Source: Actinophytocola xinjiangensis (GTDB taxonomy: Bacteria; Actinomycetota; Actinomycetes; Mycobacteriales; Pseudonocardiaceae). From it: a DNA stretch of 64,000 bases. The stretch lies in the NCBI RefSeq assembly GCF_001921215.1, contig NZ_MSIF01000012.1, positions 124,001-188,000 of the forward strand, in the 5' to 3' direction. The translations under genes were made by a program, and so were the position numbers. This document shows, piece after piece, positions 1 through 7,177 of this stretch. The first letter of the stretch is position 1. Every line of letters begins with the position of its first letter. The notes beneath the pieces were generated by a model. It worked only from the letters and a program-made list of their open reading frames with translations. It had not been told where the DNA came from and did not search any database.

Positions 1-1
1 C

Positions 2-1705
2 GCCAAGATCCAGTCCTGGCAGGTCGCCCAGTGTGTCCAGCAGACCCTCAAGCTGCTCGACACCATCGACGACCCCATGCCGGAGCGGCTGCGCGGCGAC
101 AAGCTCAGCTACGACGAGGCGATCCGCGCGATCCACTCCGCCCGCGACTGGGCCGGGGTCGGCGCGGCCCGCAACCGGCTCAAGTGGGGGGAGGCGTTGG
201 CCGTGCAACTGGCGCTGGCGCAGCGTCGCGTCGCCGCCACCGCGCGCCCGGCGCCGGCCTGCCCGCGCGTCGAGGACGGCCTGCGCGCGGCCTTCGACGA
301 GCGGCTGCCCTTCGAGCTGACCAACGGCCAGCGGGAGGTCGGCGAGGCCATCGCCACCGACCTCGGCGGCGAGCACCCGATGAACCGGCTGTTGCAGGGC
401 GAGGTCGGCAGCGGCAAGACGATCGTGGCGCTGCGCGCGATGCTCCAGGTCGTCGACGCCGGCCGGCAGGCCGCGTTGCTCGCGCCGACCGAGGTGCTCG
501 CCGCCCAGCACGCCCGCTCGCTGGGCAGGATGCTCGGCGATCTCGCGCAGGCCGGTGAGCTGGGCGGCGCCGAGCACGCCACCCGGATCGCGCTGCTCAC
601 CGGCTCGCTGCCGGCCGCGGCGCGCAAGCAGGCGATGCTCGACGTGGTCAGTGGCGCGGCCGGGATCGTCGTCGGCACGCACGCGCTCATCCAGGACAAG
701 GTGTCCTTCGCCGACCTCGGGCTGGTCGTGGTCGACGAGCAGCACCGCTTCGGCGTCGAGCAGCGGGACGCGCTGCGCACCAGGGCCGGCGAGAACGCCA
801 GCCCGCACGTGCTGGTCATGACCGCCACCCCGATCCCGCGCACGGTCGCCATGACCGTCTACGGCGATCTGGAGACCTCCTCGCTGCGTGAGCTGCCGGC
901 CGGCCGCTCACCGATCACCACGGCCGTGGTGCCGGTCGCGGAGAAGCCGGCGTGGCTCGACCGCGCGTGGCAGCGGCTGCGGGAGGAGGTCGCGCAGGGC
1001 CATCAGGCCTATGTGGTCTGTCCGCGCATCGGCGAGACCGACGAGGCGGCCGAGCTGGAGGCGTTGGAGAAGGACGACGGCAGTGGCCGGCGCCCGCCGA
1101 TGGCGGTGCTGGACGTGGCCGCCGAGCTGAACGAGGGCCCGCTCAAGGGGCTGCGGCTGGCGATCCTGCACGGGAAGATGCCGGCCGACGACAAGGACAC
1201 GGTGATGCGCGCGTTCGCCGCCGGCGAGGTGGACGTGCTGGTCGCGACGACCGTCGTCGAGGTCGGGGTGGACGTGCCGAACGCGACCGGCATGGTCATC
1301 ATGGACGCCGACCGGTTCGGTGTCAGCCAACTCCACCAGCTGCGCGGGCGGGTCGGGCGTGGTTCGGCGGCCGGGGTGTGCCTGCTGGTGTCCGAGGCGC
1401 TGTCGGGTACCGCCACCCGTGACCGGCTGGACGCCGTGGCGTCCACACTGGACGGATTCGAACTGGCCCAGGTGGATCTGGAGATGCGCCGGGAGGGCGA
1501 CATCCTCGGCGCCACCCAGTCCGGCAAGCACTCCCAGCTGCGGCTGCTGTCGCTGCTGCGTGACGCCGACCTGATCGCCCAGGCCCGCGAGGTCGCCCAG
1601 CAGCTGGTCGGCGAGTCGCCGGACCTGGCCGAGTACCCGGGGCTGGCGCGGATGGTCACCAGCCTGGTCGGGGAGTCCCGGGCGGAGTTCCTGGAGAAGG
1701 TCTGA
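2..1705 (+). CDS. recG: ATP-dependent DNA helicase RecG (3' part)
   Basis: RecG is a superfamily 2 helicase that remodels stalled forks and Holliday junctions by branch migration. The reading frame is open from the first bases of the window, so the N-terminal wedge domain is mostly missing; 567 residues remain. Visible motifs are the Walker A GEVGSGKT near 399-421, the DEQH box of motif II followed by RFGVEQR, the TATPIPRT motif III, and the C-terminal helicase motifs with QLRGRVGRG. The C-terminal extension is also present. It ends just before a symmetrical hairpin and converges on the coiled-coil gene. Identity is very secure; only the start lies outside the window. Confidence 0.96.
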   Translation, partial: AKIQSWQVAQCVQQTLKLLDTIDDPMPERLRGDKLSYDEAIRAIHSARDWAGVGAARNRLKWGEALAVQLALAQRRVAATARPAPACPRVEDGLRAAFDERLPFELTNGQREVGEAIATDLGGEHPMNRLLQGEVGSGKTIVALRAMLQVVDAGRQAALLAPTEVLAAQHARSLGRMLGDLAQAGELGGAEHATRIALLTGSLPAAARKQAMLDVVSGAAGIVVGTHALIQDKVSFADLGLVVVDEQHRFGVEQRDALRTRAGENASPHVLVMTATPIPRTVAMTVYGDLETSSLRELPAGRSPITTAVVPVAEKPAWLDRAWQRLREEVAQGHQAYVVCPRIGETDEAAELEALEKDDGSGRRPPMAVLDVAAELNEGPLKGLRLAILHGKMPADDKDTVMRAFAAGEVDVLVATTVVEVGVDVPNATGMVIMDADRFGVSQLHQLRGRVGRGSAAGVCLLVSEALSGTATRDRLDAVASTLDGFELAQVDLEMRREGDILGATQSGKHSQLRLLSLLRDADLIAQAREVAQQLVGESPDLAEYPGLARMVTSLVGESRAEFLEKV

Positions 1706-1724
1706 GTCCACTCAGGACGACAAA

Positions 1725-1750
1725 AGGGGCGCCCCGGCGGGGGCGCCCCT
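1725..1750. terminator. bidirectional hairpin terminator
   Basis: A perfect 11-bp stem (AGGGGCGCCCC at 1725-1735, complement at 1740-1750) with a 4-nt loop lies between the stop codons of recG and the convergent coiled-coil gene. An A-run precedes the stem, which on the minus strand reads as a T-run after it. It can terminate both transcripts. Confidence 0.8.
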
Positions 1751-1762
1751 CGCTGTCCGTCG

Positions 1763-3370
1763 TTACTTCCCGTTGACCCGGGAACCGGGTTTGGGCTGGT
1801 TCTCCTTCGGCGCCTTGTCCCTGGCGGTGTCCTCCACCAGGGGGACGGCCATCGACACGGTGTCCGGGTCCGGCCCGGCGGCCGACCCCATCGCCGTGGC
1901 GAAGTGGCGCCTGGCCTCGCCGAGGATGGCGTAGGTCGCGCTGACCTGCTCGGAGACCCGGCGCTCGAAGTCGTCGGCGCGCCGGGTGCGGTCGTTGGCC
2001 TCGGCCAGCCGCTGCTCGGCGTCCTCGATGATCTTCGCGGCGCGGATCTTGGCGTTCGCCTGCTGCTCGGACAGCTCCTTCTCGATCCGGCTGCGACGCT
2101 CGCCGATCTCCTTGTCGCTGGCCTGCCGGCGGGCCTCGGCGTCGGCGACGGTCTTGTCCGCCTGCTGCTGGGCCATCGTCTCCAGCTCGACGATGTGCTT
2201 CTCGGCGGCCACCCGCTTGTCGGCCAGCGTCTTGTCGGACTCCTCGGCGCGACGCCGGGCCTCCTCGACGATCCGCGTCGCCTGCGTCTGGGCGTGCTCC
2301 TGGCGCTGGGCCAGCGCCTGCTCGGCCTCGGCCTGCTCGGCGGTCCACGCCTCGCGCACCTTGGCGACCTCGCGCTCGGCGTCGGCGACGATCCGCCCGG
2401 CCCGGTCCTTGGCGACCGCGGCCCGCTCGGCCAGCTCCCGCTCCAGCTCGGCGCGCTGGGCCTCCATGGCCAGCTCCGCCTCCTGCTCCAGCGAGGTCCG
2501 CTTGTCGGCGGCCTTGGCGTCGAGCAGCTCGCGCTGACGACCGGCCTCGGCGTCGCGCTGGTCGCGGCGTTCCCGCGCGGCCGCGTCGAGCTGGGCCATG
2601 CGTTCCTCGTTGGCCCTGGTCGCCCGCTCGACCTCGAGCCGGGCGTCGGCCATCAGCTGCTCGTGCTCGGCGGCGGCGCGGGCCCGCAGACCTTCGTACT
2701 CGGTTTCGAGGGCCGCGTGGTTCTTCGCGTACTCCTCCTCGAGCGCCTTGCGGCGGCGGGCCAGCTCGGCGGTGGTCGCCTCGTGCTTGGCCTTCTGCTC
2801 CTTGGCGTACTCCGCGACGTCGGCGCGCACCCCGGCGGCGTACTCGTCGGCGGCGGTCTTGGTGGACGCCACGTAGGCGTCGGCGTCGGCGCGCAGTCCG
2901 GTGGCGTGCTCGTCGGCTTCCTGGCGCACCCCGGCGGAGTACTTGTCCGCGGCCTCCCGGGTGCTGGAGGCGTGCTCGTCGGCCTTGGCGCGCGTCGAGT
3001 GGCTGTACTCGTCGGCGTCGGCTCTCGTGGTGCGGTCGTAGTTCTCGGCGTCGCGCTTGAACTCCGCGATCTCCTCCTCGGCCAGCTGCCACATGAGCCG
3101 CTGACGTTCCGACATCGCCTCGTTGCTCGTCGGGTTCGAGGTGATGCGGTTGAGTTGGGCCTTCGCGTCGATCAGCTGCTGTTGGGCGCTTCCGAGCGCC
3201 TTGGTCAGCTCAGCGACCTTCGTGACGGCCTCGTCACGACTCTTCTGAACATGACCCAGGTCGAAGGTCAGTCGCGTGACTCTCTCGTTGACCTGGCGCT
3301 GGTTGTAGCCCCGGAGAACGGTGTCGAATCGGGGGACTCGGCTGTTTGCGTCGGAATCACCAGCAGGCAT
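1763..3370 (-). CDS. DivIVA/Scy-like coiled-coil cytoskeletal protein
   Basis: The 535-residue product is nearly all predicted coiled coil, rich in A, E, R and Q. Residues about 14-31 (FDTVLRGYNQRQVNERV) match the N-terminal DivIVA membrane-binding motif. Residues 104-191 form eight consecutive 11-residue repeats with a conserved A-D-x-Y/H core, the hendecad pattern seen in Streptomyces Scy and FilP. The remainder is irregular heptad/hendecad coil, and the last ~50 residues are not coiled. By family it should be a polar or septal scaffold; the specific partner cannot be read from sequence. A strong hairpin separates it from the upstream MMPL gene, so it probably has its own promoter. Older databases often call such proteins cellulose-binding, which is not supported here. 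Confidence 0.8.
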   Translation of the reverse strand: MPAGDSDANSRVPRFDTVLRGYNQRQVNERVTRLTFDLGHVQKSRDEAVTKVAELTKALGSAQQQLIDAKAQLNRITSNPTSNEAMSERQRLMWQLAEEEIAEFKRDAENYDRTTRADADEYSHSTRAKADEHASSTREAADKYSAGVRQEADEHATGLRADADAYVASTKTAADEYAAGVRADVAEYAKEQKAKHEATTAELARRRKALEEEYAKNHAALETEYEGLRARAAAEHEQLMADARLEVERATRANEERMAQLDAAARERRDQRDAEAGRQRELLDAKAADKRTSLEQEAELAMEAQRAELERELAERAAVAKDRAGRIVADAEREVAKVREAWTAEQAEAEQALAQRQEHAQTQATRIVEEARRRAEESDKTLADKRVAAEKHIVELETMAQQQADKTVADAEARRQASDKEIGERRSRIEKELSEQQANAKIRAAKIIEDAEQRLAEANDRTRRADDFERRVSEQVSATYAILGEARRHFATAMGSAAGPDPDTVSMAVPLVEDTARDKAPKENQPKPGSRVNGK

Positions 3371-3427
3371 TGCCCCACTTTAGAGGGTCCCTCAAGAGGT
3401 GAACATCGGTGGCCGCGTAAAACCCCC

Positions 3428-3472
3428 GGCGGCGGCCATCTCACCGCTCGAAACGGTGAGATGGCCGCCGCC
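3428..3472 (-). terminator. 19-bp hairpin downstream of the MMPL gene
   Basis: Left arm 3428-3446 (GGCGGCGGCCATCTCACCG) pairs perfectly with 3454-3472 around a 7-nt loop. It sits immediately after the MMPL stop codon and before the coiled-coil gene on the same strand, so it is most simply a terminator insulating the two. Confidence 0.75.
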
Positions 3473-3481
3473 CCCTGGTGA

Positions 3482-5689
3482 TCACCGCACGGGATGTGGT
3501 ACTCCTTGCGGTTCATCGATCAGGCGATCAGCTGACGGTGAATTGGCTCCCGGGAATTGCGACTCACCGTGAGGACGAATTCGACCGGGCCACCAGTTCG
3601 CGCGCCCGAGCAGTGCCATCAGTGACGGCAGCACCAGAACACGGATCACCATCGCGTCGACGAACACCGCCACCGCGAGTCCGACGCCCATCTGCTTCAT
3701 CTCGCTCATGCTCAGCGTCGCGAAGATCGCGAACACCGACACCATGACCATGGCCGCGCTGGTGACCACGCCGGCCGAGCGGGTGATCCCGTACTCCACC
3801 GCCTGCCTGTTCGGCAGACCGCGCCGCGCGGCCTCCCTGATCCGGCTCACCACGAACACGTGGTAGTCCATGGACAGTCCGAACAGGACGGCGAACAGGA
3901 ACAGCGGGATCCAGGCGACGATGGCGCCGTTGGAGTGGAAGCCGAGGATGCCCTCCGCCCAGGTGTTCTGGAACACCAGCACCAGCGTGCCGAACGCGGC
4001 CCCGGCCGACAGCGAGTTCAGCAGCAACGCGGTCAACGCGACCGCGATCGACCGGAACGTGGCGAACATGATCACGAACGTCAGCAGCAGTACGAAGCCG
4101 ATGACCCAGGGCATCCGCTCCTCCAGCAGCCCCGTCGAGTCGGCGTCCGCGGCGATCTGCCCGCCGACGGCGTGCTCCCCGCCGACCGGGTCGAGCGCGG
4201 CCGGCACGAGGTCCTCGCGCAACCTGTCCAGCGAGTCGGCGGCGCCGTCGGTGCCCGGTTTCTGGGTGGTCGGCACGAGCAGCTCGCTCACCCGGCCGTC
4301 GTCGGACACCTGGATCCTCGGGTCGGCGACGCTGGCGAACAGCGGGTCGTCGCGGGTCTGGTCGTAGAGGGTGCCCAGGGCGGCGCGGACCTCGTCGGCC
4401 TGGTCGGGTTCGGCGCGCACGGCCACCACGTGGTTGACGCCCTCGCTGGGGAACGACTCGGTCATCCGGTCGTAGGCCCGCATCACCGCGATGTCGCGCG
4501 GCAGGTCGTCCACGTCGCTGTTCTTGAGCTTGAGGTCCAGCGCCGGCCAGGCCAGCGCGCCGAGCGCGGCCAGCGTGATCAGCAGGGTCACCAGCGGGTA
4601 ACGCAGGGCCGGGCGCAGCAGCGTTGGCCAGACCCTCGGCGGGCCGGAGCGGTTGGTCAACCGCCACAGCAGCGGGACCCGGGGCCGGTCGACGAACCGG
4701 CCGAGCTTGGCCAGCAGCGCCGGCAGCACGGTCAGCGAGCCGAGCACGGCCACCGCCACCACGATGATCGACCCGGTGGCCAGCGAGGTGAACACCGCGT
4801 CGCTGGTCAGGTAGAGCCCGGCCATCGAGACCATCACCGCGAACCCGGAGACCACGACCGCGTGCCCGGAGGTGGCCGCCGCGATCTCCACCGCCCGCAC
4901 GTGCGGGTTGCCCCGCTGGCGTTCCTCGCGTTCGCGTTTGAGGTAGAACAGCGAGTAGTCGACGCCGACGGCCATGCCCATCAGCAGGATGACGCTGGAG
5001 ATCGTCTCCACGGCCGGGAACACGTGCGAGGCGAGCCCGGCCAGGCCGAAGGCCGACCCGACGGCCGACATCGCCAGCAGCACCGGCACCCCGGCGGCGA
5101 TGATCGCGCCGAACGCGATCAGCATGATCACCAGCGTGACCGGCAGGCTGATGAACTCGGCCTTGGTCAGGTCCTGCGAGACCTGCTCCCAGATGCCCTT
5201 GTCGATCGACTCGCCGCCGACCTGTTCGACCCGCAGGTCCGGGTGGTCGCGTTGCAGCGCGGCGGTCTCGTCGAGCAGCGCGCCGACGTCCTCGTCGGCG
5301 TCGCCCTCGCGCATGGTCACCTGGACCAGCAGCGCCCTGCCGTCCGGCGATGCCACCGGGTCGGCGACCTCGGTGACCTCGGGCAGCGCCAGCATCCCCT
5401 CGCGGACGTCGGCGGCGGCGCCGGCCGCCGCCGCCTGGTCGAGGTCCCCGGACCTCGCCGTGATGATCACGTTCTCCTTGGCGGGGTCGTCGAAGTCCCC
5501 CGAGTTGACGATCGCGGTCGCCCGGCCGGACTCGCCGGTGGCCATGTCCTCGTCGGTCGCCTCGTTGGTACCCACCCACGACCCGGCGGCGAAGCACACC
5601 GCGACGAACACGACCCACAGACCTATCGCCCGCCACGGATGCGTCGCGCTCCACCTCGCGACGCGCACCGTTGTTGGTTGCTTGCTCAC
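3482..5689 (-). CDS. MMPL/RND family membrane transporter
   Basis: This 735-residue protein has the MMPL layout: one N-terminal transmembrane helix (about 20-40), a large extracellular loop (about 45-175), a bundle of five helices containing GVDYSLFYLKRERE (about residue 240), a second loop, then a second bundle with GLSMDYHVFVVSRI (about residue 600). The GxDY and SMDYH elements hold the proton-relay Asp-Tyr pairs of MmpL proteins. Family members export lipids, siderophores or drugs with the proton gradient; the substrate is unknown. The start is GTG with an AGAGGG ribosome site. The C-terminal tail is short, unlike long mycobacterial MmpL3. It is divergent from the subtilase gene. Confidence 0.9.
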   Translation of the reverse strand: MSKQPTTVRVARWSATHPWRAIGLWVVFVAVCFAAGSWVGTNEATDEDMATGESGRATAIVNSGDFDDPAKENVIITARSGDLDQAAAAGAAADVREGMLALPEVTEVADPVASPDGRALLVQVTMREGDADEDVGALLDETAALQRDHPDLRVEQVGGESIDKGIWEQVSQDLTKAEFISLPVTLVIMLIAFGAIIAAGVPVLLAMSAVGSAFGLAGLASHVFPAVETISSVILLMGMAVGVDYSLFYLKREREERQRGNPHVRAVEIAAATSGHAVVVSGFAVMVSMAGLYLTSDAVFTSLATGSIIVVAVAVLGSLTVLPALLAKLGRFVDRPRVPLLWRLTNRSGPPRVWPTLLRPALRYPLVTLLITLAALGALAWPALDLKLKNSDVDDLPRDIAVMRAYDRMTESFPSEGVNHVVAVRAEPDQADEVRAALGTLYDQTRDDPLFASVADPRIQVSDDGRVSELLVPTTQKPGTDGAADSLDRLREDLVPAALDPVGGEHAVGGQIAADADSTGLLEERMPWVIGFVLLLTFVIMFATFRSIAVALTALLLNSLSAGAAFGTLVLVFQNTWAEGILGFHSNGAIVAWIPLFLFAVLFGLSMDYHVFVVSRIREAARRGLPNRQAVEYGITRSAGVVTSAAMVMVSVFAIFATLSMSEMKQMGVGLAVAVFVDAMVIRVLVLPSLMALLGRANWWPGRIRPHGESQFPGANSPSADRLIDEPQGVPHPVR

Positions 5690-5723
5690 GTGCTCGCCCT
5701 CTCTGCACAGATCCCTGGATGGG

Positions 5724-5754
5724 AGAATCCCGGTTGAATCCCGGTTGAATCCCC
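5724..5754. repeat. 11-bp direct repeat in the MMPL/subtilase divergent promoter region
   Basis: GAATCCCGGTT occurs at 5724-5734 and 5735-5745 and a third, partial copy (GAATCCCC) starts at 5746. One copy per helical turn places all copies on the same DNA face, 35 bp upstream of the MMPL start, which suggests a regulator-binding site. No regulator is assigned. Confidence 0.5.
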
Positions 5755-5823
5755 TTGCCGGACAACGGATTCATCGTGGCGATCAGCGGGGAGGGAATCA
5801 CGGGTGCGCTCCCCCGAACAGGG

Positions 5824-5841
5824 GGTGGGGCTAGCCCTACC
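5824..5841. promoter_or_regulatory. near-perfect 18-bp palindrome between MMPL and subtilase genes
   Basis: GGTGGGGCTAGCCCTACC is palindromic except for one mismatched pair and is centred on CTAG, 54 bp before the subtilase start. It has the symmetry expected for a dimeric repressor operator; the binding protein is not identifiable from the window. Confidence 0.4.
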
Positions 5842-5895
5842 GCGTACCTGGCAAATGGTGAACCTTGCTCACTTCTTCACCGAGGACTAACGACA

Positions 5896-7068
5896 ATGAG
5901 TATGAAACCGCACAACGGGAAGCAGTTCATCGCGAGTGTCGGGGTCGCGCTCCTGGTCGCCACGGTCACCACCGTGCCGGCGCGGGCGGCCGTCGCCGAG
6001 GAGTCCGGCTACATCGTGGTGCTCTCGGCCGAGGCCGGGCAGCGGATGGCGTCGGCCACGGTGTCGTCACGGGCGGCCGAGACCGCCGACCGGTTCGACA
6101 GCACCGTCGAACACACCTACACGGCCGCGTTGAGCGGTTTCTCGTTGTCGCTGACGGCCGCCGAGGCGGCCGAGTTGGCCGCCGAGCCGGGCGTGGCCGA
6201 TGTCGTCCGGGACGGCAAGGTCAAGCTCAAGGGCGCGGGGGAGCAGCTCAACCCGCCGTCGTGGGGTCTGGACCGGATCGACCAGCGGGTCGGGCTGGAC
6301 GGGAAGTACCGGTACCCGAACAAGGCGTCCAGCGTGACCGCCTACGTGATCGACACCGGTATCGCCCCGCACAACGACTTCGGGGACCGGGTACAGCCGG
6401 GGGTCGACCTGGTCGACGGCGACGACGACCCGCTCGACGGCAACGGCCACGGCACGTTCGTCTCCGGCATCATCGGCGGCGAGATCTACGGCGTGGCGAA
6501 GAAGATCAAGATCGTGCCGGTGCGGGTGCTCAACGACCAGGGCTCGGGGACCTACTCCGGTGTGATCGCCGGCATCGACTGGGTCACCCAGAACGCGGTC
6601 CGCCCCGCGGTGGCGAACATGAGCCTGGGCGGCAGCGCGAACACCGCGCTGGACAGCGCGGTGCGCGGCGCCATCGCCGCGGGCATCCCGTTCACCGTCC
6701 CCGCCGGCAGTTCGGCCACCGACGCGTCGAACTTCTCACCGGCGCGGGTGGCCGAGGCGATGACGATCGGCGCGACCGGGTCCAACGACTGCGTGGCACC
6801 CCAGTCCAACTACGGAGCGGTACTGGACATGTACGCACCGGGACTGAACATCACCGGTCCGTGGCTCGGTGACGGCGACGGCTCCAACACCATCTCCGGC
6901 TCGTCGTTCGCCGCCGCCCACGTCGCCGGCGCGGTCGGCATGTACCTGCACGCGCACCCGAACGCGACCCCCGGCGCCGTGTCGGCCGCCCTGGTGGCGG
7001 CGGCCAGCGACGTGGTGTGCAACGTGCCGCCGAACACGCCGAACAAACTGCTCTACGTCTGGTGGTGA
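5896..7068 (+). CDS. secreted S8 family serine peptidase (subtilase, proteinase K type)
   Basis: A 390-residue preproenzyme. Residues 1-35 are a signal peptide with an AVAEE junction, followed by an inhibitor-I9-type propeptide (SGYIVVLSAEAG onward, to about 115) and the S8 catalytic domain. The triad is Asp153 (VIDTG), His185 (GNGHGT) and Ser337 (SGSSFA). At the oxyanion-hole position, where proteinase K relatives have Asn in AAGN, this protein has Ser272 (PAGSS), an unusual change at a catalytic position. The ATG at 5896 was chosen because GAGGA lies 10 nt upstream and the signal peptide begins there; the longer TTG start at 5755 would put 47 charged residues before it. Likely an extracellular protease or a weakened one. 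Confidence 0.9.
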   Translation: MSMKPHNGKQFIASVGVALLVATVTTVPARAAVAEESGYIVVLSAEAGQRMASATVSSRAAETADRFDSTVEHTYTAALSGFSLSLTAAEAAELAAEPGVADVVRDGKVKLKGAGEQLNPPSWGLDRIDQRVGLDGKYRYPNKASSVTAYVIDTGIAPHNDFGDRVQPGVDLVDGDDDPLDGNGHGTFVSGIIGGEIYGVAKKIKIVPVRVLNDQGSGTYSGVIAGIDWVTQNAVRPAVANMSLGGSANTALDSAVRGAIAAGIPFTVPAGSSATDASNFSPARVAEAMTIGATGSNDCVAPQSNYGAVLDMYAPGLNITGPWLGDGDGSNTISGSSFAAAHVAGAVGMYLHAHPNATPGAVSAALVAAASDVVCNVPPNTPNKLLYVWW

Positions 7069-7075
7069 GCCTCGG

Positions 7076-7098
7076 AGTGGCCGGTGACACCGGCCACT
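7076..7098 (+). terminator. hairpin after the subtilase gene
   Basis: AGTGGCCGGT (7076-7085) pairs perfectly with 7089-7098 around a 3-nt loop, 8 bp after the subtilase stop. There is no T-run, as is common in high-GC actinobacteria. Confidence 0.65.
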
Positions 7099-7177
7099 GG
7101 CTGGGACGATGGTCCCGGTTGGCGGGAAGGGCCAAGTAGAGTCGCGTGGACGTCCCCCCTAGCCAGGAGGTTCGCCC

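Noticed and set aside
1904-3481. Leu/Gly-rich 525-codon plus-strand frame
   Set aside because: Exact antisense of the hendecad coiled-coil gene; composition mirrors its Ala/Glu codons.
3564-5801. Long frames on both strands overlapping the MMPL gene (also 3860-5737)
   Set aside because: Low-complexity Arg/Gly/Asp translations; the MMPL frame has clear transmembrane and catalytic motifs.
5755-5895. Longer TTG start for the subtilase
   Set aside because: Would place 47 polar residues before a good signal peptide; the ATG at 5896 has its own ribosome site.
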